DNA of 64,000 nucleotides. It comes from Planctomycetota bacterium. GTDB taxonomy: Bacteria; Planctomycetota; Phycisphaerae; Phycisphaerales; UBA1924. The stretch covers positions 248,001-312,000 of the forward strand of contig JAGWZK010000002.1 in the NCBI GenBank assembly GCA_018968885.1. The letters run 5' to 3'. Shown here piece by piece: positions 28,139 to 36,392 of the stretch; the first letter of the stretch is position 1, and each line of letters begins with the position of its first letter. Under the pieces are notes generated by a model. That model worked only from the letters and a program-made list of their open reading frames with translations. It did not search any database and had not been told where the DNA came from. A program made the position numbers and the translations under genes.

Positions 28139-29854
28139 ATGACCTCTGCCCCCCCCGTCATCACACGCTTCGCCCCCTCACCCACTGGCCATCTCCACAT
28201 CGGCGGCGCACGCACCGCCCTCTTCTGCTGGGCCTACGCCCGCCGCATGGGCGGCCACTTCACCCTCCGCATCGAAGACACCGATCAGGCCCGCAGCAGC
28301 GATGAGTCCGCTCGCGGCATCATGGAAGACCTCGCCTGGCTCGGCATCGAATGGGACGAAGGCCCCACCCACGTCTACAACGGACGCACCATAGGTGGCG
28401 ACCCACGCAACGTCGGCCCCTTCTTTCAGGCCCGCCGCGTGCACCTCTATAACCAGTACCTCCGCAAACTCGTCGAGATCGGCCGCGCCTACCCCGCCTT
28501 CGAATCTTCTGAAGAGCTCGAAGCCAAGCGCAAAATCGCTGTCGCCGCCAAGCAGACCTACCGCTACGACCGCGCCGCTTACCACGCCATCCCCACCCCC
28601 GCCGAGCGCCTCAAGCGCATGGACAGTGGCGAGCCCCACGTCCTCCGCTTCCTCGCCCCATCACACGAACTCATCGTCCCCGATCAGGTCCTCGGCGACA
28701 TCAAAATCCCCGCCGGCGAACTCGACGACTTCGTCATCCGCAAGGCCGATGGCTTTCCCACCTACCACTTCGCCGTCGTCGTCGATGATGAGACCATGGG
28801 CATCACCCACGTCATGCGCGCCCAGGAGCACCTCTACAACACGCCGCGGCACGTCGCGCTCCAGCAGGCCCTCTCCTTCCGCACACCTGCCTACGCCCAC
28901 ATGCCCCTCATCTTCAATATGGATGCCAGCAAGATGAGCAAACGCGATAAGGCCAAGGTCGCGCGCCTCACGCTCAAGAACGCCATCCAGAAAGATGCCT
29001 CTCTTACCCCCGCCGCCCTCGCCACCAAACTCTCCATCGAAGAGCCAGCGGTCGCGGATTTCCTCGCCGCCGAGAACGACCGCCTCGACATCGCCGAGGC
29101 CGTGGCCCGCGTCTTCAAGATCAACCTTCCCGAAATCGAAGTCGCCGATTTCCGTCAGGCCGGCTATCTCCCCGAAGCCATCACCAACTTCATCTCGCTC
29201 CTGGGCTGGTCCCCCGGCGTCAAATCCGCCGATGGCAAAGACCTCGAGCGTTTCGACATCGGCTTCCTCTCCCAGAATTTCGCCATCGAGCGCATCGGCA
29301 AGACCAACGCCAAGTTCGATCGCGTCAAACTCGCCAGCTTTGATGCCCAGCTCATCGCCGAAATGAGCGATGCCGAACTCGTCAAACGCCTCAAAACCTG
29401 GTGCGCTGAGTTCCGCCCCGAGGTCACCAGAAAGCTCAGCGATGACCAGCTCACCATGCTCGCCGCGGCACTCAAGCCGCGCTGCAAGGTCCTCAGCGAC
29501 ATCGTCAACGTCGCCAGTTTCGCCCTCGTCGGCGACAACGACTACACCTTTGATCCCGCTGCCGTCGCCAAAGTCCTCAAAGCCGCGCCAAAGGAAGGCC
29601 AACCCTCCGCCCTCACCATACTCACCGACATGAAGTCCGGCCTCGAATCTCTCGAGGACTTCTCGCCCGCCGCGATCGACGCCCTCATCCACTCCTACGC
29701 CGAATCCAAAGCCCTGAAAATGGGCGATGTCGCCCAGCCCCTCCGCATCGCCATCACCGGCTCCACAGTCAGCCCACCACTCGGCGTAACCCTCGCCGTA
29801 CTCGGCAAGCCCAGCACCTTGGCTCGCCTCTCCCGCGGCATCGCGCAGTGCTGA
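28139..29854 (+). CDS. gltX: Glutamyl-tRNA synthetase
   Basis: A 571-residue class I aminoacyl-tRNA synthetase that charges tRNA-Glu (and, where GatCAB is used, tRNA-Gln). The N-terminal Rossmann fold starts TRFAPSPTGHLHIGGARTALF with the HIGH-type motif as HIGG. The second ATP-binding motif, SKMSKRDK, is near residue 263. The C-terminal anticodon-binding part is about 90 residues longer than in E. coli (471 residues), and it ends with a normal GluRS signature ('PLRIAITGSTVSPPLGVTLAVLG'). The start at 28139 was chosen because the N-terminus must begin just before the first strand. It follows the efflux operon on the same strand by 110 bp. Confidence 0.95.
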   Translation: MTSAPPVITRFAPSPTGHLHIGGARTALFCWAYARRMGGHFTLRIEDTDQARSSDESARGIMEDLAWLGIEWDEGPTHVYNGRTIGGDPRNVGPFFQARRVHLYNQYLRKLVEIGRAYPAFESSEELEAKRKIAVAAKQTYRYDRAAYHAIPTPAERLKRMDSGEPHVLRFLAPSHELIVPDQVLGDIKIPAGELDDFVIRKADGFPTYHFAVVVDDETMGITHVMRAQEHLYNTPRHVALQQALSFRTPAYAHMPLIFNMDASKMSKRDKAKVARLTLKNAIQKDASLTPAALATKLSIEEPAVADFLAAENDRLDIAEAVARVFKINLPEIEVADFRQAGYLPEAITNFISLLGWSPGVKSADGKDLERFDIGFLSQNFAIERIGKTNAKFDRVKLASFDAQLIAEMSDAELVKRLKTWCAEFRPEVTRKLSDDQLTMLAAALKPRCKVLSDIVNVASFALVGDNDYTFDPAAVAKVLKAAPKEGQPSALTILTDMKSGLESLEDFSPAAIDALIHSYAESKALKMGDVAQPLRIAITGSTVSPPLGVTLAVLGKPSTLARLSRGIAQC

Positions 29855-29911
29855 GCAATAGCTGAGTCTCACCGCCACCGCACCCGGACGAACATCTCGG
29901 TACGCTCAGCC

Positions 29912-31315
29912 ATGCGCTTCGTACTTCTGATCCCTCTTCTCCTCACTCTCCTCTCGCTCGTTGGCTGCGCCACTCCATCGCAGCGCAAGCCGAACGTCAT
30001 CGTCTTTCTCACTGACGATCTGGGCGTCGGCGAACTCGGCTGCTACGGCCAGAAGATCATCCGTACACCACACCTCGATGCCTTTGCCGCAGACAGCGTC
30101 CTCTTCACTCAGGCGTATTCCGGCAGTCCAGTCTGCGCTCCCTCGCGCTGCTGCCTCCTCACCGGCTATCACACCGGACACGCTGCCATACGCGACAACA
30201 AGGAAATCCAACCCGAAGGCCAGCAACCACTCCCCTCCACCGAAACCACCATCGCCTCACTCCTTCGAAGCGCTGGCTACTCCACCATGGCCATCGGCAA
30301 ATGGGGCCTCGGTCCTCCCGGTTCATCCGGCGATCCCTTCTCTCACGGCTTTGATCACTTCTTCGGTTACAACTGCCAGCGCCACGCCCACAATCACTGC
30401 CCCGCCTGGCTCTACAACGATCGCGAACGCATCGATCTCCCCGGCAACTCCGCCAAGTACTCCACTTCCGAAGAGAGCGGCCCCATCTACGCCCCTGACC
30501 TCTTCCGCGATCAAGCCCTCTCCTTCATCGAACGCTCAGGCGAAAGGCCCTTCTTCCTCCTTTTCGCCACCACTATTCCCCACGCCGCGCTCCAAGCCCC
30601 CGAAGCCGACATCGCCGAATACGCCAACCAGTTCCACGATCCTCCCTATGACGGCAAAAAGGGATACCTCAAAACCCAGCACCCGCGCGCCACATACGCC
30701 GCCATGGTCACACGCATGGATCGTGACTTCGGAGCCGTCATCACCAAGCTCCGCGAGCGCAACCTCCTCGACAACACCCTCATCATCTTCACCAGTGACA
30801 ACGGCCCCACCTTCAACGGTGGCACCGACTCCACCTTCTTCTCCTCCGCCCAAGGTCGTCGTGGCTTGAAGTGCGAAATCTACGAAGGCGGCATCCGCGT
30901 CCCACTCCTCATCCGCTCTCCTGCCGGATCTCGCGGCACAACCTCCTCCACACCCTGCGCTGTCTGGGACCTCTTCCCCACCATCGCCACCGCCGCCCAA
31001 CTCGACACTCCAGATCATGACGGCATCGATCTCACCCCGGCACTCACCGGTCGCGGCTCTCTCGCTCCTCGCACGGTCATGTATTGGGAATACCCCAGCA
31101 GTGGCTGGTCTCAGGCCGTCCGCTTCGATAACTTCAAAGCTGTCCGTACCGGCGTTCGCAAAAACCCCAACGCACCCATCCAGATCTTCGATCTCGAAAC
31201 AGATCCCAACGAAACCACAAACCTCGCAGCAACGCGCCCAGATCTCGTCGCCCGCGGCACGCAACTTCTCCGCGATTCACGCACCCCGGCGGCACTCCCG
31301 GAATGGAACCCGTAA
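29912..31315 (+). CDS. Lipoprotein sulfatase (arylsulfatase family, formylglycine type)
   Basis: A 467-residue alkaline-phosphatase-superfamily hydrolase that would cleave sulfate esters from polysaccharides or aryl sulfates. The N-terminus is a lipoprotein signal (LSLVGC, Cys 19). Metal ligands D35/D36 (TDDLG) and the sulfatase signature CAPSRCCLLTG are present; Cys 75 is the residue oxidised to formylglycine by an FGE or anaerobic maturase. Downstream, GKWGLG and TSDNGPT are the usual Lys/His and Asp/Asn metal-site blocks. Sulfatases are greatly expanded in planctomycetes that degrade sulfated algal polysaccharides. No maturase or glycosidase is adjacent. It ends in TAA and is followed in the same frame by the methyltransferase. 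Confidence 0.92.
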   Translation: MRFVLLIPLLLTLLSLVGCATPSQRKPNVIVFLTDDLGVGELGCYGQKIIRTPHLDAFAADSVLFTQAYSGSPVCAPSRCCLLTGYHTGHAAIRDNKEIQPEGQQPLPSTETTIASLLRSAGYSTMAIGKWGLGPPGSSGDPFSHGFDHFFGYNCQRHAHNHCPAWLYNDRERIDLPGNSAKYSTSEESGPIYAPDLFRDQALSFIERSGERPFFLLFATTIPHAALQAPEADIAEYANQFHDPPYDGKKGYLKTQHPRATYAAMVTRMDRDFGAVITKLRERNLLDNTLIIFTSDNGPTFNGGTDSTFFSSAQGRRGLKCEIYEGGIRVPLLIRSPAGSRGTTSSTPCAVWDLFPTIATAAQLDTPDHDGIDLTPALTGRGSLAPRTVMYWEYPSSGWSQAVRFDNFKAVRTGVRKNPNAPIQIFDLETDPNETTNLAATRPDLVARGTQLLRDSRTPAALPEWNP

Positions 31316-32143
31316 CTGACTCTCCCCCTCTCCCATCTCGATCTCTACGAACTCTGCGTCCAGTCTCCGCGGCATGTCGTCAACTTCCTCATCGCCGCCC
31401 ACGCCAATCAGCCCCGCATCCTCCGCGAAGATTTTTCCGGCTCCGCCACCATCTCCCTTCGCTGGATCGAAGAAGGCCTCCGCCGCAACGAACCCTGGCA
31501 CGCCGTCGCCGTCGATCTCGATGAAACTTCTCTCACCCGCGCCCGCACCGCTGCACAATCCACCAACGCCCTCCCACACCTCACCCTCCTTCACCAAGAC
31601 TGCCTCACCGCCACCGACCCCGTCTCCGCGCCACCTCCCGACATCATCTTCGTCGGCAATTTCTCCATCGGTTACATCTCCGACCGCCCCACCCTCATCA
31701 ACTACTTCCGCGCCTGTCACGCCCGCCTCTCACAAGGCAACGCCGGCTTCGGTGGCGGCATCTTCTGCTGCGATATCTACGGCGGCACATCCGCCTACAC
31801 CATCGGCGGCCTCGAACGGCACTACACCGGCCCCAATGGCGAACGCGTCCTCTATCAATGGATGCACGAGCACGCCGACCCCCTCACCGCCCGCGTCACC
31901 AATTCCATTTCCTTCCGCGTCACCGATTCTGCTGGCATCACCCACGATCATCCCCGCGCCTTCATCTACCACTGGCGCCTCTGGTCCATCGCCGAACTCC
32001 GCGAAGCCCTCCTTGAAGCCGGCTTCTCTTCCACCGAAATCTACGTCGATTGCAACATCCCCCCCGGCCACACACCCATTCCCATCACCGACCCCGCCGA
32101 ACTCAAGCCCGACTACATCGTCATCATCGTCGCGAGGCAGTGA
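31316..32143 (+). CDS. Class I SAM-dependent methyltransferase without a normal start codon
   Basis: A continuous 275-codon frame directly after the sulfatase TAA. It shows a complete methyltransferase: 'LYELCVQSPRHVVNFLIAAH', motif I as LREDFSGSATISLRW, acidic motif VAVDLDET, later 'DIIFVGNFSIGYI', 'GGGIFCCDIYGG' and the C-terminal 'HWRLWSIAELREALLEAGF'. The first ATG in frame is at 31862, far inside the domain. Start options are CTG at 31316, or the ATG at 31303 in another frame with one base too many in the C-run at 31324-31328; removing one C gives MEPVTDSPLSHLDLYELC. The family's usual N-terminus begins just before LYE-x-AVQ, so the second option fits best. Substrate unknown. Confidence 0.75.
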   Translation: MTLPLSHLDLYELCVQSPRHVVNFLIAAHANQPRILREDFSGSATISLRWIEEGLRRNEPWHAVAVDLDETSLTRARTAAQSTNALPHLTLLHQDCLTATDPVSAPPPDIIFVGNFSIGYISDRPTLINYFRACHARLSQGNAGFGGGIFCCDIYGGTSAYTIGGLERHYTGPNGERVLYQWMHEHADPLTARVTNSISFRVTDSAGITHDHPRAFIYHWRLWSIAELREALLEAGFSSTEIYVDCNIPPGHTPIPITDPAELKPDYIVIIVARQ

Positions 32144-32156
32144 TGTTCTGTTGTGC

Positions 32157-32180
32157 CACTGACCTGCTTTGAGGTCAGTG
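32157..32180. repeat. Palindromic GTGCCAC-type element
   Basis: CACTGACCT (32157-32165) and AGGTCAGTG (32172-32180) are perfect nine-base arms around GCTTTG, preceded by GTTGTGC. It lies 14 bp past the methyltransferase stop and could also act as a transcript-end hairpin. There is no T-run. Confidence 0.65.
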
Positions 32181-32260
32181 CTGTACTTGCCTTCTATGTC
32201 TTTTCCTCGGGTGGCACCGCCCTTCCGGTCGCAACACACTGCCTCAACCTACTCTGCTTC

Positions 32261-32716
32261 ATGCCGACCCCGAACTGCACGCATTGCGGCTACGACCTTT
32301 CCGGCCTGCCGCAAACCACTTCCGCATGCCCCGAATGTGGCAATGCGTGCCAGCCCACTCCTTATCGCACGAGCCACTGGATTCTCACAACACCTGCACT
32401 CGTCTTCGGCATCTAGATCTTCCTTGCGTTGAGCATTCTTGCATTGACAGTCTTATTTCAACAGAGCTCGATCGTCTTCTTTGTGTATGCGATCCCACTG
32501 ATTCCTCTTGCTGGTCTCGCGAACTGGCTCATCACTTGGGTGGCTTGGACTCGCGCCGATCGTCAACTGGATGCAGCTCTGCGTCGCAATTCCACACTCA
32601 AGAACGGCATCACGAGTCTCATCGTCGGTCTCATCACCGCGTTCCTCATCTTCATCGCCATACTCGCAATTGGCGAAATCCACCCAATCCGCTCAAAAGG
32701 AATTATGGGATTCTGA
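32261..32716 (+). pseudogene. Zinc-ribbon membrane protein interrupted by an in-frame TAG
   Basis: A 151-codon frame broken by TAG at 32414-32416 (codon 52). The N-terminus is NCTHCGYDLSGL followed by ACPECG, the CxxC...CxxC zinc ribbon very common in planctomycetes. The frame continues after the stop with IFLALSILALTVLF, a membrane helix that joins the preceding TTPALVFGI, then a second helix (VYAIPLIPLAGLANWLITW), a basic loop and a third helix (LIVGLITAFLIFIAILAIG). The stop therefore cuts the first membrane helix. Family function unknown. Alternatives are nonsense mutation, sequencing error, or readthrough. Confidence 0.75.
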
Positions 32717-32828
32717 CTCAGAGCCCCACCCTTCCTTCACATTGTGCCACGGGAATCGCGGCATGAAATCAAACGCTTAGGTGCCATTTCTCCAATACCG
32801 CTTTCGGAATTCATCGCCACAGCTCAAT

Positions 32829-33401
32829 TCATCCGCCGTTCCGACGCCTCTTGGGCATCAACTCTTCCATCTCTCCCCCACCCAAATCCCACTCATCCCA
32901 TCCACTTCGATACGCAATCATCAACTGCTGCCGCTCAACTCCCCAGCGTGGCAACTCAGCATTGCACACCAACTGCCACCTCAAGAATCTTGCAACCACA
33001 TGCCTCTGTTGCGGCGTGCACAACTCAAACCACCCGGTTTGATATCCACCCTTGCCAATTCCGAGCGCATAGATAAAAAACTCATCGCCTCCTCCCCTCA
33101 AACTGTGAATCAGTGCCGGGGCCAAGTAATAACTGAATCCAATCGCATCAAAGAAGGGCCAGTACCAATCTCCAACCTGATCCCTCCACTTCACATCATT
33201 CAACAGTTCTTCCCAGCTCTGTTCCCTGTCCTTCGCTCGCTCAAGATCGCTTTCTTCATCAGTCAAACTGAAATCAATCGCATACGCCTCATGCCACGAC
33301 ACGCCCCCCTCGCGCGTCACGCCCTTGAACGCCTCGAACACCAGCGCCTCCACCGCCCTCGCCTCGCGCCACAACTTCTCTGAAATCTCACCACTCATCA
33401 T
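32829..33401 (-). CDS. DUF6714 family protein
   Basis: A 190-residue soluble protein. The core matches DUF6714: a helical start with 'AFKGVTREGGVSWHEAYAID', a Trp/Asp-rich middle ('SWEELLNDVKW') and 'FFDAIGFSYYLAPALIHSLRGG' followed by 'LCTPQQRHVVARFLRW'. The function is unknown. Related proteins often occur near toxin-immunity or phage-defence loci elsewhere, but nothing here supports that. It stands alone on the minus strand, between the TAG-interrupted zinc-ribbon gene and the carbonic-anhydrase-like gene. Confidence 0.68.
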   Translation of the reverse strand: MMSGEISEKLWREARAVEALVFEAFKGVTREGGVSWHEAYAIDFSLTDEESDLERAKDREQSWEELLNDVKWRDQVGDWYWPFFDAIGFSYYLAPALIHSLRGGGDEFFIYALGIGKGGYQTGWFELCTPQQRHVVARFLRWQLVCNAELPRWGVERQQLMIAYRSGWDEWDLGGGEMEELMPKRRRNGG

Positions 33402-33432
33402 CCCACTCTACCAGTCTTCCCCATCCCTCCAT

Positions 33433-33474
33433 CTTGACACCTTGACATCTTGACACCTTGACACCTTGACACCT
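33433..33474. repeat. Tandem repeat of CTTGACAC (period 8, five copies)
   Basis: Five consecutive eight-base units CTTGACAC, the second with T in the last position, followed by CT. It lies in the 107-bp divergent spacer between the DUF6714 gene and the carbonic-anhydrase-like gene. Each unit carries a TTGACA box, so the array contains several overlapping -35-like hexamers. Confidence 0.85.
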
Positions 33475-33507
33475 CCTCCACTTCCCACTTCCGCGTACCC
33501 TCCCCCC

Positions 33508-34074
33508 ATGGCCACCACCCGCTCCACACATCCGGTCAAGGTCCACGCCCCCAGCCCTGACTCCGCACAATCCTCTGATTCCACCATCCCCGGCGCTGCC
33601 CCCGCCACGCTGCCCGGCTGCAGTTGCTGCTACAAGTCCACACTCAAATACGAGCTCGCCCGCATCCACGCCGCCGCCATCTACTGCTCCGACGGCCGCC
33701 TCGGCGAGCACTTCGACGACTTCCTGCAAAATGGCCTCAACCTCCCCCGCTACGACCGCGTCACGCTCCCCGGCGGCCCCGCCTGTCTCGCCGGCCACCC
33801 CCAGGCCCACCTCGAGGAAGTCGGCGTCGCCGATGAACTCAAATTCCTTGTCGAGGTCCACCGCCTCCGCCGCGTCGTCCTCATCGCCCATCAGTCCTGC
33901 GCCTTCTACACCACGCGGCTCGAACTCAAAGAACCCCGCCTCGAACTCGTCCAACGCGCCGACCTGGTTCGCGCTGCCGCCTACACCCACCGCGTCACTG
34001 GCCTCGAACACATCGATGCCTATTTCGCACGCCTTGTGGATGGGCACATCGAGTTCGAAAAAGTCGACGCCTGA
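33508..34074 (+). CDS. Beta-carbonic-anhydrase-like protein
   Basis: A 188-residue protein. The zinc and catalytic residues expected of beta-carbonic anhydrases are visible: C60-S-D62-G-R64, a P-G-G loop at 88-90 and H128-Q-S-C131. The enzyme would interconvert CO2 and bicarbonate. The N-terminal 35 residues are Pro/Ser-rich and disordered-looking, followed by a Cys cluster (GCSCCYKS, residues 38-43) that is not part of the active site. At 188 residues it is slightly short for the family (usually 200-230), and this compact form may not be a true anhydrase. The start at 33508 was chosen over 33466 because the upstream part overlaps the tandem repeat. Confidence 0.7.
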   Translation: MATTRSTHPVKVHAPSPDSAQSSDSTIPGAAPATLPGCSCCYKSTLKYELARIHAAAIYCSDGRLGEHFDDFLQNGLNLPRYDRVTLPGGPACLAGHPQAHLEEVGVADELKFLVEVHRLRRVVLIAHQSCAFYTTRLELKEPRLELVQRADLVRAAAYTHRVTGLEHIDAYFARLVDGHIEFEKVDA

Positions 34075-34187
34075 CTCGACACAACAGGCCGAATACACGA
34101 CACATGCATCGTTTATAAAGTTCGCTTGTTGTTCGCATTACGCGAACTCGACGCCTCACCTCTGCACATATTTCGCCCTTTCTGTGC

Positions 34188-34215
34188 TTGACACTTCGTT
34201 CCGCGACGATAAGAA
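34188..34215 (+). promoter_or_regulatory. Sigma-70-type promoter of the outer-membrane protein gene
   Basis: A perfect -35 box TTGACA (34188-34193), a 16-bp spacer and a -10-like TAAGAA (34210-34215) lie 47 bp before the ATG of the beta-barrel gene. TTAGGAGGCC before the ATG is the strongest ribosome binding site in the window, so strong expression is likely. Confidence 0.72.
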
Positions 34216-34262
34216 TGTCTAAATAGCAGAGTTGTTGGTCAGCAACTCATTTAGGAGGCCAC

Positions 34263-35141
34263 ATGAACGCTCGTTTCGTCGTCGCTCCAGCCCTCTACCT
34301 CGCGCTCGCCGCAGGCATTGCCTCCGCCGATCTCAAGCCCATTTTCGGCGGCACCATCGAGCCCCTCGATGCCAACGCTCGCTTCGTCATGCCCGTCACC
34401 GCCCCGTACTACAACGAAAACTCCTTCATCACCACCGACGTTCGCGGCTGGTTCGTCTACCACAAGTTCAATTCCGATGCTCTCCCCGATTCTCACGCCA
34501 CCGATCTCGCCGCCCAGATCCGCGTCGCCCTCACCGATCGCCTCCAGCTCGTCGCTTACAAAGACGGCTACCTCGATCTCAACGGCGCTGTCAAAGACAG
34601 TGGTTGGAACGACCTCGCCGCTGGCCTCAAATGGCAGTGGTATCGCGATGACAAAACCCAGTTTTTCGCCGCTGTCGGCGCTGGTTACGAATTCCGCACC
34701 GGAGAGAGCAAAGTCCTGCAGAATGACAGCGAAGCCCGCTTCTGGGCCTCACTCGATAAGGGCTTTGGAAAATTCCACACCGGACTCAACATCAACTACC
34801 GCGCCACGACCAGCGGCAAGAACAAAGACAACGGCAACAGCGATATCTTCTCCTGGCACCTGCACGCCGACTACCGCCTCACCGATTGGTTCAGCCCCGT
34901 TGTTGAATTCAACGGCTACCACGTCGTCAGCGACAGCGATTCCGGCATCGCCCTCAACGGTGCCGACGTTCTAAATCTCGGTGCCAAAGACGCTGACCCC
35001 ACCGTCACCGGTGCTCTGGGTTGCGAATTCCGCGCTGGCGAAAACACCGCCCTCCGCGCTGCCTACGAGATCCCCCTCAGCTCCAACAAGTCCGACCTCT
35101 TCGGCACGCGCTTCACCTTCTCCATCATCTACACCTTCTAA
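34263..35141 (+). CDS. Outer-membrane beta-barrel protein
   Basis: A 292-residue protein with a cleavable signal peptide (AAGIASADL, cut near residue 22). The rest consists of alternating hydrophobic/polar strands ending with an aromatic residue (FTFSIIYTF), the C-terminal Phe signature of proteins inserted by BamA. Strand pairs are easy to see ('DLAAQIRVALTDRLQLVAYKDGYLDL', 'TQFFAAVGAGYEFRTGES', 'GALGCEFRAGENTALRAAYEIPL'). No enzymatic motif is seen; a porin or structural protein is likely. Its strong promoter and AGGAGG site suggest an abundant product. An intrinsic terminator follows the stop. Confidence 0.85.
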   Translation: MNARFVVAPALYLALAAGIASADLKPIFGGTIEPLDANARFVMPVTAPYYNENSFITTDVRGWFVYHKFNSDALPDSHATDLAAQIRVALTDRLQLVAYKDGYLDLNGAVKDSGWNDLAAGLKWQWYRDDKTQFFAAVGAGYEFRTGESKVLQNDSEARFWASLDKGFGKFHTGLNINYRATTSGKNKDNGNSDIFSWHLHADYRLTDWFSPVVEFNGYHVVSDSDSGIALNGADVLNLGAKDADPTVTGALGCEFRAGENTALRAAYEIPLSSNKSDLFGTRFTFSIIYTF

Positions 35142-35208
35142 ACACCCCCACGACTCGACTCCTTCACTTTCTAGGTTCCTCTCTCATCTTCCGTCCACAC
35201 TTTCACAT

Positions 35209-35246
35209 AGCTGCCCGGGGCCGTTCTCCCGGGCGGCTGTGTTTTT
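35209..35246 (+). terminator. Rho-independent terminator after the beta-barrel gene
   Basis: GCCCGGG (35213-35219) pairs with CCCGGGC (35228-35234), extended by AGC/GCT with one bulge, followed by GTGTTTTTATT. It lies 70 bp past the stop codon. Confidence 0.88.
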
Positions 35247-35424
35247 ATTGGGCTACACCCGCCCCAGTCAACCCTGCCCCACGCCCGGGAAAAGTGCGAA
35301 TTCTCGCCCCAATCACGCCGGATTTATGGGCACACCCTCAGATCTGTGTCACCTTTAACTTCACCCCTCTCACTGTGGGGCGCGATCACGTCCCCTCACC
35401 CTTTTTGGAATCAGAGAGAACCCC

Positions 35425-35997
35425 ATGATTCGCTCCACCCTCGCCCCTATCGCTGTTGCCGCCGCCCTCACCCTCGCCGCCGCCGCCAACGCGCAGGTCA
35501 ACCTCAACGGTTGGATCAATGTCGACGATCGCTTCACCGCCTCCATCAGCACTTCCGCCACCTCCGCCGGCACCACATGGTTCAGCGGCACCAGTTGGCC
35601 GACCAACTACTCCGGCACCATCCAGCTCACCGACCCCGGCACCTAGTTCCTGCACGTGCAGGCCCAGGACCTCGGCCGCCCCGAAATGTTCATTGGTCGC
35701 TTCACCCTCTCCGGCGCAAGCACCTTCGCCAACGGCACCCAGGAACTCCTCACCAACGCCACCGACTGGGTCGTCAGCAACACCGGCTTCGGCGACAACA
35801 CCACCGCCCCCATCGTCATCGGCGCCAACGGCATCAGCCCCTGGGGCTTCTTCGCCAATCAGCCCGGCGCTCAATTCATCTGGGCCCCCCAATACGCACA
35901 GGGCTTCGCCTACTTCACCGCGTCCTTCACCATCATCCCCGCACCCACTACCGCCGCCGGACTCTTGGGCCTCGTCGCCCTCCGCCGCAAGCGCTGA
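35425..35997 (+). pseudogene. Exported PEP-CTERM-like protein interrupted by an in-frame TAG
   Basis: A 190-codon frame broken by TAG at 35644-35646 (codon 74). The first part has a signal peptide (AAAANAQV) and the start of a beta-sandwich ('LNGWINVDDRFTASIST'). After the stop, the same frame continues with FLHVQAQDLGRPEMFIGRFTLSG, which completes a strand ending in PGT-x-FLHV; homologous proteins have Tyr or another sense residue there. The C-terminus is PAPTTAAGLLGLVALRRKR: a Pro-rich motif, hydrophobic helix and basic tail, as in the PEP-CTERM sorting class. TAC to TAG is the simplest change. If the stop is real only a 73-residue fragment is made and the sorting tail is lost. Confidence 0.78.
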
Positions 35998-36022
35998 GCC
36001 CCCTCCAACTTCGTTCCCTTTC

Positions 36023-36058
36023 CACGCCGCTGGTGCCTCACCGCGGCGTGTTCTTTTC
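36023..36058 (+). terminator. Rho-independent terminator after the PEP-CTERM-like gene
   Basis: CACGCCGC (36023-36030) pairs perfectly with GCGGCGTG (36043-36050), followed by TTCTTTTC. It lies 26 bp after the stop codon. Conservation of a functional-looking terminator suggests the interrupted gene decayed recently or is still used. Confidence 0.88.
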
Positions 36059-36392
36059 GTGTCCGCATCTCTTCACCTTGACACGCACCGCGGCATGTTC
36101 ATTTGCACGCCCTCCCACTTCGCCCCAACGGGGCGGCGGGCTGTAGCCACGGGTGAAGCAGCGCGACCGCGCAGCGGACCGCCGCGCAACCCGTGGTGAA
36201 CAAGATGTTTCACAAACCCGCCCCGGCAGGGGCGGAGGAGTTGTGGCGCTCGTTTCCATCGCGCCATGCCATCGAGTGGTCACCGCTTCTGCAGCCTTGC
36301 TCGCTCTTGCGCCGCCGCTTCAGCGGCGGTAAGGCGACACCATGACACTCAACAGCCCGTTTCAACGGGCTTCAACTCCAACGGCTCCAGAA
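36059..36392. repeat. Intergenic mosaic of small palindromes
   Basis: No coding region is supported. It holds a series of short inverted repeats: CGCCCC/GGGGCG (36121-36134), CCACGGGT/ACCCGTGG with a 34-base GC-rich interior (36147-36196), CCGCCCC/GGGGCGG with loop GGCA (36218-36235), CCGCCGC/GCGGCGG with loop TTCA (36312-36329) and AGCCCGT/ACGGGCT with loop TTCA (36354-36371). Stem sequences differ but geometry is kept. Confidence 0.7.

Noticed and set aside
28661-29878. Minus-strand open frame opposite gltX, and a similar one opposite the TolC gene (26865-28079)
   Set aside because: Asp/Glu/Gly-rich antisense of Lys/Ala-rich genes; no start site and no homology signal.
33433-33474. CRISPR or phage attachment site at the CTTGACAC array
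   Set aside because: Unit is only eight bases, contiguous without spacers, and no integrase is nearby.
36059-36392. CRISPR array in the palindrome-rich spacer
   Set aside because: Units are not equal in length or sequence, there is no constant repeat with unique spacers, and no cas gene is present.
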